Positions 1 to 6,364 are shown, counted from the stretch's first letter. The stretch is DNA of 6,512 nt from Methanobrevibacter ruminantium (GCF_016294135.1 NZ_JAEDCO010000058.1:1-6512); one strand, 5' to 3'. Program-made: numbers and translations. The notes: generated by a model not told the origin, from the letters alone.

Positions 1-974
<974 letters not shown>

Positions 975-989
975 AAAAACAAATATTAG

Positions 990-1646
990 ATGATTAAGAT
1001 GACAGATAAGGATTTAAAGTTAGAAACCAAGTGCTATGATGCAATGGAATATGGCTATCTCTACGGATTGAACAAGAAGATACCTGATGAGGAATGGGAG
1101 AAAGTCAAGCAATATATGAGAAAATGGAAAAGGATGGACTTTGTAGAAGGCAACATCAAGGTTACAGGACGTCCTGAAGGATACAGATGCTTGGAAGAGG
1201 ATGTTTCTAAAGTTGAAGAGATACTTGGAATAACAAACACATTGGAAAAAAGAAGAAAAAACATAGAAGAGAAGATGTCTGATCCAATCAAGAAGGTTCA
1301 ATTCAAGGACCAAGTCTACAACTGGTTAACAATGCTCTTTAAAAGCGGAACACAACCAAAACAGGATTTAAGCAGACTGGCTATCCATTCCACCAAAATC
1401 TATGATCCTGCAGATGGTTTCAAGAATGGTGCAGAGGAGGGATACGGTGAACTATTCATTTACACTCCTCATGGAATGTGGTATATTATCAATAACTGCA
1501 GTCCAGGAGCAAACAAGGCACTTAATAACCTCGAAAGTAAGTTTGGCGGTGCAATCGGCTATAGATTGATGTATGAGGATACAGTTGATACTTTGATTAG
1601 AGTATATACTGAAGAAAATGAGTATACTGGTCCAGAATTATACTAA
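990..1646 (+). CDS. unknown protein, partner of the OLD-type ATPase gene
   Basis: I do not recognise the family of this 218-residue soluble protein. It starts 15 bases after the ATPase stop, with no T-rich terminator or obvious promoter between, so the two are probably co-transcribed and may act together. It is charged and Lys/Glu-rich in the N-terminal half (residues 1-105, probably helical). The C-terminal half is more ordered-looking, with aromatic/glycine stretches such as TPHGMWYIINN and FGGAIGYRLMYED. There is no signal peptide, membrane segment, zinc motif or recognisable nuclease motif. The start at 990 has only a weak ribosome binding site; an in-frame ATG at 999 (fourth codon) is a close alternative. 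In a defence setting it could be the sensor or effector subunit, but nothing in the sequence proves that. Confidence 0.75.
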   Translation: MIKMTDKDLKLETKCYDAMEYGYLYGLNKKIPDEEWEKVKQYMRKWKRMDFVEGNIKVTGRPEGYRCLEEDVSKVEEILGITNTLEKRRKNIEEKMSDPIKKVQFKDQVYNWLTMLFKSGTQPKQDLSRLAIHSTKIYDPADGFKNGAEEGYGELFIYTPHGMWYIINNCSPGANKALNNLESKFGGAIGYRLMYEDTVDTLIRVYTEENEYTGPELY

Positions 1647-1650
1647 AAAC

Positions 1651-1707
1651 TATTTTTTATCAATTTTCTTTTTTTTAATTTTTTTTATTTTTTATATTTT
1701 TTTAATA
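1651..1707 (+). terminator. T-rich archaeal terminator of the ATPase operon
   Basis: Several runs of 6 to 9 T follow the stop codon of the 218-residue gene at once, with no hairpin. This is the usual form of intrinsic termination in archaea and closes the two-gene unit. Confidence 0.6.
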
Positions 1708-1804
1708 TTATAACCATATTGAAAAATTATAATTAAGTTGCTATTTTTAATCAAACTATCAAATTTACTTTAAATTGTAAAAATAATTAATCTTAATCGT
1801 TAAA

Positions 1805-1812
1805 TTTATAAA
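1805..1812 (+). promoter_or_regulatory. TATA box of the small-peptide transcript
   Basis: TTTATAAA lies in the AT-rich spacer. The expected start, about 27 bases from the box centre, falls near 1836, exactly where a GGGCAA block opens the long inverted repeat. That gives a leader of roughly 95 bases before the peptide ATG. TATA-like strings are common in such AT-rich DNA, so the call rests on the spacing and on what follows. Confidence 0.45.
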
Positions 1813-1900
1813 ATAACAAATTATAATTATTATTTGGGCAATTCTAATTATAAAATACCTTATCTCGATATCGGAACTTCTAGCAGGGATACGAACTTTT

Positions 1901-1918
1901 TCCTGACTAACATCAGGA
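1901..1918 (+). promoter_or_regulatory. hairpin masking the peptide ribosome binding site
   Basis: TCCTGA (1901-1906) pairs with TCAGGA (1913-1918) around a six-base loop CTAACA, and U-G pairs could extend the stem. Its 3' arm overlaps the first four bases of the Shine-Dalgarno AGGAGGTGAT (1915-1924), so folding would partly hide the ribosome site. Confidence 0.5.
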
Positions 1919-1924
1919 GGTGAT
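1915..1924 (+). promoter_or_regulatory. perfect 10-base Shine-Dalgarno of the small peptide
   Basis: AGGAGGTGAT is fully complementary to the conserved 3' end of archaeal 16S rRNA (ATCACCTCCT on the DNA level). It sits 6 bases before ATG 1931 and is by far the best ribosome binding site in the window. This is the main reason to believe the 25-codon ORF is translated. An in-frame TTG at 1928 is only 3 bases from it and is less likely to be the start. Confidence 0.75.
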
Positions 1925-1930
1925 ATCTTG

Positions 1931-2008
1931 ATGGATGTATTATTGAAGCTATCTATATTATTTATTCTACTTGGATTTATTCAAGTAGTAATTTATATTT
2001 TAATTTAA
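1931..2008 (+). CDS. 25-residue hydrophobic single-span membrane peptide
   Basis: The ORF of 25 codons plus TAA encodes a peptide that is almost all Leu, Ile, Val and Phe (start MDVLLKLSILF, end VVIYILI). It has one Asp and one Lys near the N-terminus and no charged C-terminal tail. Residues 4-25 would form one transmembrane helix. Size and composition resemble membrane peptides of type I toxin-antitoxin loci and holin-like toxins, but also small regulatory or accessory membrane subunits, and I recognise no family. Support comes from the perfect Shine-Dalgarno, a leader with strong structure, a bracketing inverted repeat, and a downstream segment complementary to the leader. A tightly controlled, possibly toxic peptide is the favoured reading. 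Toxicity is not shown by the sequence. Confidence 0.6.
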   Translation: MDVLLKLSILFILLGFIQVVIYILI

Positions 2009-2088
2009 TTATCTTATAAATTTAAAATAAGTAATTTAAGGTATTTTATTTAGTTTTGCCCTTTAAAAAAGTTTCATTTAAGAAAAGA

Positions 2089-2097
2089 TTATATATT
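2089..2097 (+). promoter_or_regulatory. TATA box of the candidate small RNA
   Basis: TTATATATT is preceded by a purine-rich BRE-like stretch (AGAAAAGA, 2081-2088). A start about 25 bases from its centre falls at 2118, the first base of the block complementary to the peptide leader. The coincidence of predicted start and start of complementarity supports a separate small transcript. Confidence 0.5.
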
Positions 2098-2117
2098 ACA
2101 AAAAACAATTATTAATT

Positions 2118-2183
2118 AAAGTTCGTATTGTTTTAAGATTTTTCTTAAAACTACCTGCTAGTGGGGATTTCCCCACTTTTTTT
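2118..2183 (+). ncRNA. candidate 66-base antisense-like small RNA
   Basis: This GC-richer segment in an AT-rich gap runs from a predicted start to a hairpin terminator. AAAGTTCGTAT (2118-2128) is fully complementary to 1889-1899, and CCTGCTAG (2154-2161) to 1880-1887, in the peptide leader upstream of its ribosome site. Between these blocks GTTTTAAG (2130-2137) and CTTAAAAC (2144-2151) form an 8-pair hairpin that would bulge out of the duplex. The 19 pairs would place the RNA on the leader just before the Shine-Dalgarno hairpin, as in toxin systems where an sRNA blocks a ribosome standby site. Alternatively it is the 3' end of one long peptide transcript, when the pairing would be intramolecular and form a pseudoknot with the bracketing repeat. 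Confidence 0.5.
2160..2183 (+). terminator. hairpin and T-run terminator of the small RNA
   Basis: AGTGGGG (2160-2166) pairs with CCCCACT (2171-2177) around the loop ATTT, and the T-run 2177-2183 follows. This is a compact, very stable, bacterial-style terminator, unusual next to the plain T-rich ends of the other genes here. Its first two bases overlap the CCTGCTAG block. Confidence 0.7.
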
Positions 2184-2293
2184 ATCTATTTTTATTTAGT
2201 TCGTTATTATGAGAATTATTTTTAAAATTTTTAAAATATTACTAATTTTATGAAAAAAATTTTTAAAAAAAGAAAAAAAGAATTATTTTTTAA

Positions 2294-2309
2294 AGAGGTT
2301 TTATCCTCT
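2294..2309 (-). terminator. hairpin terminator of metY
   Basis: Reading on the minus strand, AGAGG and CCTCT form a five-pair stem around a six-base loop (ATAAAA) 16 bases past the metY stop. T-rich DNA follows (A-runs at 2264-2279 on the plus strand). It ends metY before the oppositely oriented peptide/sRNA region. Confidence 0.55.
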
Positions 2310-2324
2310 ATTTACTATTTTTAT

Positions 2325-3608
2325 TTATTCAACAGCTTTCCTTAAAGCTTGATCGATATCTGCAATGATGTCTTCCACGTTTTCAATTCCTACAGACATT
2401 CTAATGAAGTCTGGAGTCACTCCACTGTCAACCTGCTCTTCCGGTGACATTGTGGAATGTGTAGTGGAAGCAGGATGCACCACTAAGGTCTTTGCATCAC
2501 AGATATTTGCAAGGTGAGACAATAGCTCAACGTTTTCAATGAACTTCTTGCCTTCTTCTATTCCACCTTTAATACCAAATCCAAGTACACAGCCGTATTT
2601 TCCATTGAGATATTTCTTAGCGATCTCATGGTTAGGATTGTCTTCTAAACCTGGGTAGTTTACCCATGAAACAAGTTCATGCTGGTCTAGGAATTTAGCC
2701 ACTTCAAGAGCGTTTTCAGTGTGTTGCTTGACTCTTAAGGACATTGTTTCAAGTCCTTGAAGGAGAAGGAATGAATTGAATGGGCTAATGCATGTACCTA
2801 AATCTCTCATCATCTGTACACGTGCTTTGGTAATGTAAGCCGCTTCACCGAATGCATCCACATAAACAAGGCCATGATAACTGTCATCTGGTTCTGTAAA
2901 CTCTGGGAACTTGCCGTTAGTCCAATCGAAATTACCGGAATCCACAATGGTTCCTCCTAAGCTTGTACCGTGCCCTCCAATGATCTTGGTTGCTGAGTGA
3001 ACAACAATGTCTGCTCCATGTTCAATAGGCTTTACCATGCCTATAGCAGATGTATTGTCAACTATTAAAGGAATTCCATGTCTATGAGCAATATCTGCCA
3101 ATACTTCAAAGTCAGGTACATCAAGTTTTGGGTTACCGATAGATTCGCAGTATAAAGCTTTTGTCTTATCTGTAATAGCATCTTCAAAAGCCTGTGTATC
3201 TTGAGAGTCCACAAAATTGACTTTTATTCCGAATTTATTCAATGTATTCTTGAATAGGTTGTATGTTCCACCGTAAAGGTTGTTTCCAGAGACTATTTCA
3301 TCTCCACATTGAGCTAGATTCAAGATAGCAAGTGTGATAGCTGCCATACCACTGGCCTGTGACAATGCACCCACTCCCCCTTCAATAGCTGCAACCCTCT
3401 TTTCAAACACTTCATTGGTTGGATTGTTTAATCTGGTGTAAATGTTACCTGGCTCTTTTAGAGCAAATATGTTAGCTGCATATTCTGCACTTTCAAATAC
3501 ATATGAACTGGTTTGATAAATAGGAACTGCTCTTGCGCCAGTGAATGGATCTGCCTCTTCCTGGCCTGCATGCACTTCTAAAGTTCTGTCTCCATATTTT
3601 CTTGTCAT
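2325..3608 (-). CDS. metY: O-acetylhomoserine sulfhydrylase (cysteine/methionine metabolism PLP enzyme)
   Basis: This is a complete 427-residue enzyme of the Cys/Met metabolism PLP-dependent family, the usual length for O-acetylhomoserine aminocarboxypropyltransferase. It makes homocysteine from O-acetylhomoserine and sulfide in the cytoplasm. Visible landmarks: YTR (57-59, cofactor phosphate contact), SQASGMAA (83-90), VDNT with D184 (pyridine nitrogen), and SATK with the Schiff-base lysine K208 followed by IIGGHGTSLGG. The C-terminal part holds the usual VVHPASTTHS motif. The start at 3608 has GGAG about 10 bases upstream and a TATA box at the right distance. The gene is monocistronic and has no room for a long riboswitch leader. 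Cystathionine gamma-synthase/lyase relatives are shorter (about 380-400) and lack the GGHGTSLGG insert style. Product confidence is high. Confidence 0.95.
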   Translation of the reverse strand: MTRKYGDRTLEVHAGQEEADPFTGARAVPIYQTSSYVFESAEYAANIFALKEPGNIYTRLNNPTNEVFEKRVAAIEGGVGALSQASGMAAITLAILNLAQCGDEIVSGNNLYGGTYNLFKNTLNKFGIKVNFVDSQDTQAFEDAITDKTKALYCESIGNPKLDVPDFEVLADIAHRHGIPLIVDNTSAIGMVKPIEHGADIVVHSATKIIGGHGTSLGGTIVDSGNFDWTNGKFPEFTEPDDSYHGLVYVDAFGEAAYITKARVQMMRDLGTCISPFNSFLLLQGLETMSLRVKQHTENALEVAKFLDQHELVSWVNYPGLEDNPNHEIAKKYLNGKYGCVLGFGIKGGIEEGKKFIENVELLSHLANICDAKTLVVHPASTTHSTMSPEEQVDSGVTPDFIRMSVGIENVEDIIADIDQALRKAVE

Positions 3609-3650
3609 GATATTTTCTCCATATTTTTAAATATAACTATGTTAATGTAA

Positions 3651-3660
3651 TTTATATATT
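3651..3660 (-). promoter_or_regulatory. TATA box of metY
   Basis: On the minus strand AATATATAAA lies about 27 bases before a predicted start near 3628. That leaves a leader of only about 20 bases with the ribosome site GGAG (3617-3620). The short leader makes post-transcriptional metabolite sensing unlikely. Confidence 0.5.
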
Positions 3661-3752
3661 CTATTATATTGCTTTTGATTAATAACTATAAGCATTAAGA
3701 AAGAAAACTTCACCGTATATCTCATCTAAGTATACTGAAAATAGGTTAAAAT

Positions 3753-3768
3753 TGTGTAATTTAACACA
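3753..3768. promoter_or_regulatory. TGTGT-N6-ACACA dyad in the divergent promoter region
   Basis: This 16-base dyad (TGTGT 3753-3757, ACACA 3764-3768) lies about 100 bases upstream of the metY TATA box, next to a TATA-like ATATATATT. It could be an operator for a regulator of either flanking gene. Support is the symmetry alone, so it is weak. Confidence 0.25.
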
Positions 3769-3854
3769 TAGATATATATTTAAAAATTAACAAAGTATTA
3801 GTAACAGTCAATAATTATTTAAAATAAAGATACTATTAAAATAATTGATAGTAA

Positions 3855-3879
3855 TTTATAAACAATTGATTTAATCAAT
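3855..3879 (+). promoter_or_regulatory. TATA box plus ATTGAT dyad upstream of the zinc-ribbon gene
   Basis: TTTATAAA (3855-3862) is followed by the dyad ATTGAT-TTA-ATCAAT (3865-3879), placed between the TATA box and the predicted start near 3885, where a bound repressor would block transcription. A further AATTGAT lies 21 bases upstream (3843-3849) inside a TACTAT-N11-ATAGTA dyad (3831-3853). The leader would be about 90 bases. AT-richness makes chance matches possible. Confidence 0.35.
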
Positions 3880-3973
3880 CATTATTTTAATTAAATTAGT
3901 AGTAAATTTGAGTTGTAAAATTATTAGAATAAAACATTAAGTTTTAGACAATATTTGGCAAAAAAGTGATATT

Positions 3974-4549
3974 ATGGCAAAAGACAATTTTTGTATTTAT
4001 TGTGGATTCAAGTTATTCCCAGAAGATCATTTCTGTCCAAACTGCGGTAAGAAATTGGATGAAGCTGACGTAAAGCCAAATAATACTTTCAATACTACAA
4101 CTAGAAATACAACAAGCACTACAACTACCACTACATCAAATACTACTTCTCAGAACTATTCATACTATAAGAAGCAAGTTGAAGACCTAAAGAAAACTTA
4201 TGAAACCAAGGAAGAAAAGGTTTTAGAACTCCTTGAAAGGAAATTCCCTAATGGCCAAATGTCTTATGGCAGATTCAGGGGAGAAGTTGATGTATGCAGA
4301 GTGAACTTCTTTAAGGAAGCTGAAGCAGCTGAAAACATGATAAACCTATCTGATGAATATTCAGAAAAAATAGCTAATGCCCTTAAGGAAAAGATAAAGA
4401 CTTTGCAATCCATTGTTTCTAAAATGAATGATCTCCAAAGCGAACTCATCATCAGCATAAGCAATGGCGATGATGGTTCTGATCAAGAGATAGACAATTT
4501 GATTAAGGAAATGAATGATTTGATTGATTCTGTAAAGGATTATGATTAA
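3974..4549 (+). CDS. zinc-ribbon protein with Thr/Asn linker and coiled coil
   Basis: This is a 191-residue cytoplasmic protein in three parts. Residues 7-24 form a zinc ribbon with Cys7, Cys10, Cys21 and Cys24 (CIYCG...CPNCG), as in the zinc-ribbon families common in archaea. Residues 36-61 are a flexible low-complexity linker of Thr, Asn and Ser with six Thr in a row. Residues 62-191 are Lys/Glu-rich and predicted helical/coiled coil, with an acidic tail. There is no signal peptide or membrane span. The start is supported by GTGAT (3966-3970) three bases before ATG. The TelA-family gene follows on the same strand after 192 bases with its own promoter, so the two are neighbours rather than a tight operon. 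A structural or adaptor role with TelA is plausible; the specific function is unknown. Confidence 0.85.
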   Translation: MAKDNFCIYCGFKLFPEDHFCPNCGKKLDEADVKPNNTFNTTTRNTTSTTTTTTSNTTSQNYSYYKKQVEDLKKTYETKEEKVLELLERKFPNGQMSYGRFRGEVDVCRVNFFKEAEAAENMINLSDEYSEKIANALKEKIKTLQSIVSKMNDLQSELIISISNGDDGSDQEIDNLIKEMNDLIDSVKDYD

Positions 4550-4551
4550 TA

Positions 4552-4640
4552 TTCTTTTTTTCAGTTTTTTATGCTATTTCATCTTATTTTTAATATTTTT
4601 TAAACTATTTTTTAAACTATTTTTTATATATTTTTTATAA
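4552..4640 (+). terminator. T-rich terminator after the zinc-ribbon gene
   Basis: Repeated T-runs start just after the stop, including a tandem TTAAACTATTTTT duplication near 4600-4625. No hairpin is present. They separate this gene from the telA promoter downstream. Confidence 0.5.
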
Positions 4641-4664
4641 TTCTCATTTAAAATAATGCAAAGA

Positions 4665-4672
4665 TTTATAAA
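4665..4672 (+). promoter_or_regulatory. telA: TATA box of the telA-family gene
   Basis: TTTATAAA predicts transcription start near 4695, leaving a leader of about 45 bases before ATG 4742. It shows that the gene can be expressed independently of the zinc-ribbon gene. Confidence 0.6.
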
Positions 4673-4679
4673 TAATATA

Positions 4680-4699
4680 TGTCATAAAATTATATGACA
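4680..4699. promoter_or_regulatory. 20-base operator-like palindrome at the telA promoter
   Basis: TGTCATA (4680-4686) and TATGACA (4693-4699) are perfect inverted halves around the spacer AAATTA; 18 of 20 positions are symmetric. The site starts 8 bases after the TATA box and covers the predicted start point, the classic place for an archaeal repressor to block RNA polymerase recruitment. A dimeric winged-helix or TetR-like regulator is the likely binder; none is encoded in the window. Confidence 0.6.
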
Positions 4700-4741
4700 C
4701 ATTGAATTTTTAATTTTGTGTAAAATATAAAGGGTGATATA

Positions 4742-5878
4742 ATGTCTGAATTTTCACTTGATGTTACTGAAATTAAAGAAGAAGTAGACAAAAGTCTAAA
4801 GTACGAAGAAGAAAAAATACCAAATGCAGAAATCAAAAAACAGGCAGATGATAATGCTGCTGCAATCTTTGAAGCTAATTTTGATGATGTAGCTGCAAGA
4901 GAAAACATCTTGAAACCATTGGATGACTTTGGTCTCAATGCAATCAACAGATCTGCAAACAAGAACAATCTCTTGACCACTCGTTTTGTTGATATTGCAA
5001 AAGGTGGAGATGAAGCAGCAAATGTAGGTGAAAAACTAGAGGAATTAGACAGAGAAATCAGAAACATAGACCCTAGCGCTATTGAATTCGGCCAATCCGG
5101 CATCTTAGGAAAACTCTTAAGACCAGTCAGAAATTATTTTGCTAAATATGAAAAGGCTGATGAAGCTATCTCCAACATTCTCAAATCCCTTGATGAAAGC
5201 AGCAGAGTATTGCAAAATGACAACACAACTCTTCTTGCAGAAGAATCATATTTAAGAGAATTGACCAAAAAGCTCATGACTGACATTGAGTTAGGTAAAC
5301 AGATGGATGCTTCAATTGAACAGCAAATCCGTCAAGCTGAAATTGAAGGTGTAGACCAATATAAAATTGACTTTGTACGTGAAGAGGTATTATTCCCACT
5401 TAGACAAAGAATCATGGACATGCAACAGATGATTGTTGTAAATGAACAAGGAATCATCTCCTTGAATGTTGTAAGAAGAAACAACAAGGAATTGATCAGA
5501 GGAGTAACTCGTGCTAAAAACGTAACTGTAACTGCACTTAGAAACGGTGTAATGGTTGCAAGTGCATTATACAACCAAAAAATCGTTATCGATAAGATTA
5601 AAACCTTAAATGAAACCACTGAACAGGTTATTGAATCAACTTCCAGAATGCTTAGAGAGCAAGGAAACGAGATTCAAAAGCAAAGCATGGAAACAATGAT
5701 TTCCCCTGAAGTCCTTAAGGCATCCTTTGCAGATGCTTTAGCTGCAATTGAAGATGTAAGCAATTACAAAAACCAAGCACTTCCTCAAATGCAGGAAACC
5801 ATTGCTACATTCTCTCAAATGGCAGAAGACGGACAAAAGGTCATTGATAAAATTGAAGTAGGAAACAATACTTTCTAA
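4742..5878 (+). CDS. telA: TelA-family toxic anion resistance protein
   Basis: This complete 378-residue protein matches the TelA/KlaA family (usual length about 350-400), linked to tellurite resistance on bacterial plasmids and, in Gram-positive bacteria, to tolerance of envelope-active compounds; the molecular activity is unknown. Family hallmarks are LRPVRNYFAKYEKADEAI (residues about 126-143), the long helical segment with EEVLFPLRQR, and the core NNKELIRGVTRAKNVT followed by VTALRNGVMVASAL and NQKIVIDKIKTLN, then the STSRMLREQ stretch. It is mostly helical with no signal peptide or clear membrane span, so it is probably cytosolic or peripheral. The start is supported by GGGTGAT (4732-4738) shortly before ATG. 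The palindrome over its promoter suggests inducible expression. The zinc-ribbon gene upstream may be a functional partner. Confidence 0.93.
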   Translation: MSEFSLDVTEIKEEVDKSLKYEEEKIPNAEIKKQADDNAAAIFEANFDDVAARENILKPLDDFGLNAINRSANKNNLLTTRFVDIAKGGDEAANVGEKLEELDREIRNIDPSAIEFGQSGILGKLLRPVRNYFAKYEKADEAISNILKSLDESSRVLQNDNTTLLAEESYLRELTKKLMTDIELGKQMDASIEQQIRQAEIEGVDQYKIDFVREEVLFPLRQRIMDMQQMIVVNEQGIISLNVVRRNNKELIRGVTRAKNVTVTALRNGVMVASALYNQKIVIDKIKTLNETTEQVIESTSRMLREQGNEIQKQSMETMISPEVLKASFADALAAIEDVSNYKNQALPQMQETIATFSQMAEDGQKVIDKIEVGNNTF

Positions 5879-5897
5879 GTATTTTCCTACAAATTTC

Positions 5898-5965
5898 TTT
5901 TTTTTAAAATTCTTTTTTTAAACTTTATAAATTTTTAAATACTTTTTTTATTAAATTATCATTCT
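5898..5965 (+). terminator. T-rich terminator after the telA-family gene
   Basis: Runs of 7 to 8 T begin about 20 bases after the stop and recur down to about 5965, without a hairpin: the plain archaeal form. The rest of the gap to 6097 is AT-rich and shows no gene. Confidence 0.5.
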
Positions 5966-6073
5966 TTTTTTTTAAAAAATAAGTTAAAATTAGCTTTAAA
6001 GTAGTTTAAAAAATAAAAAAAGAAGTGGTAAATAATAATTTAATTAAAAGAGGAAAAGAGTTTAATTATAAAA

Positions 6074-6109
6074 AGAGGTTAAAATAATTTAAAAATTTTA
6101 ATTTCCTCT
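6074..6109 (-). terminator. possible hairpin terminator overlapping the end of the TM2-like gene
   Basis: On the minus strand AGAGG (6109-6105) and CCTCT (6078-6074) can pair, with TTAAAA/TTTTAA continuing the stem after a three-base bulge. T-rich DNA follows (minus strand of 6000-6022). The stem includes the last codons of the gene. It uses the same AGAGG/CCTCT stem as the metY terminator. Confidence 0.35.
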
Positions 6110-6364
6110 ATTAATATCGATAGTAGTTCTTAAAGTGTCATAAAGACCAAAGATCCAAGTTATAATGTATGCTAAGTAGCAGCAGAAACCGGTATTGTCA
6201 ACTTCTGCATCCAAAGGCATTCCGAAGTGTATCCAGAATCCTAAGAATATTAATCCTAAAACAAGATAACAAATGAATCTTTTCATTTCACCATCGTATG
6301 CTAAACCTAAACCTGGAAAGATTAAAGATAGAATCATTGCCAAGTATGTATTTTTCTTTGCCAT
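6098..6364 (-). CDS. small TM2-like membrane protein
   Basis: This is an 88-residue integral membrane protein. A Lys-rich start (MAKKNTY) is followed by three hydrophobic segments at about 7-23, 30-47 and 59-75, and a charged C-terminus. The first segment with its turn, LSLIFPGLGLAYDGEMKRF, has the pattern of TM2-type proteins (small hydrophobic stretch, PGLG, Tyr-x-Gly, then a basic residue leading into the second helix). Such proteins are frequent in archaea and mostly of unknown function. The start is supported by AGGTG (minus strand, 6375-6371) 6 bases before ATG. It stands alone on the minus strand with its own promoter and converges on telA. Assignment to TM2 is by pattern only; it could belong to a related small membrane family. 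Confidence 0.8.
   Translation of the reverse strand: MAKKNTYLAMILSLIFPGLGLAYDGEMKRFICYLVLGLIFLGFWIHFGMPLDAEVDNTGFCCYLAYIITWIFGLYDTLRTTIDINRGN

Larger units (their letters stand above)
1836..2061 (+). repeat. long inverted repeat bracketing the small-peptide unit
   Basis: The arms are 1836-1862 and 2037-2061. Pairing is GGGCAA/TTGCCC (1836-1841 with 2056-2061), two mismatches, CTAA/TTAG (1844-1847 with 2050-2053), a 2-base bulge, then 13 perfect pairs (1850-1862, ATAAAATACCTTA, with 2037-2049). That is 23 pairs in all. In RNA it would join the predicted 5' end to the region just past the peptide stop, enclosing the leader, ribosome binding site and ORF, like the 5'-3' fold-back of some type I toxin mRNAs. 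In DNA it would be a pair of terminal inverted repeats. The pairing is seen; its role is inferred. Confidence 0.75.
3609..3973. other. 365-base divergent intergenic region without a gene
   Basis: This strongly AT-rich spacer separates metY (leftward) from the zinc-ribbon gene (rightward). It holds the metY promoter, the TGTGT/ACACA dyad, and the TATA box and ATTGAT elements of the zinc-ribbon gene. I see no ORF with a ribosome site and no structured RNA in it. Confidence 0.7.

Noticed and set aside
1020..1313. Antisense ORFs over the coding genes, including 260-503, 1020-1313, 4264-4464, 4690-5103 and 5332-5619 on the minus strand
   Set aside because: They lie opposite well-supported genes, have no ribosome sites, and read as Ser/Leu/Phe-rich mirror translations of Lys/Glu-rich proteins.
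1836..2061. A miniature inverted-repeat transposable element
   Set aside because: The arms do not resemble a terminal repeat I recognise, and I see no clear flanking target duplication. Promoter spacing and complementarity to the downstream segment fit an RNA role better. A genome copy-number search would settle it.
1836..2183. A known housekeeping RNA (SRP RNA, RNase P RNA) in the gap before metY
   Set aside because: I see none of the conserved SRP helix 8 or RNase P core motifs. The segment contains an ORF with a perfect ribosome site, which does not fit those RNAs.
2209..2253. Short plus-strand ORF MRIIFKIFKILLIL and a Lys-rich one overlapping its stop
   Set aside because: Neither has a ribosome binding site. 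Both are made of A/T homopolymer-like codons, and the second runs antisense into metY. They look like chance ORFs in AT-rich DNA.
3609..3650. A metabolite riboswitch (for example SAM-type) controlling metY
   Set aside because: The predicted leader is only about 20 bases and has no conserved helices, so there is no room for a known riboswitch.
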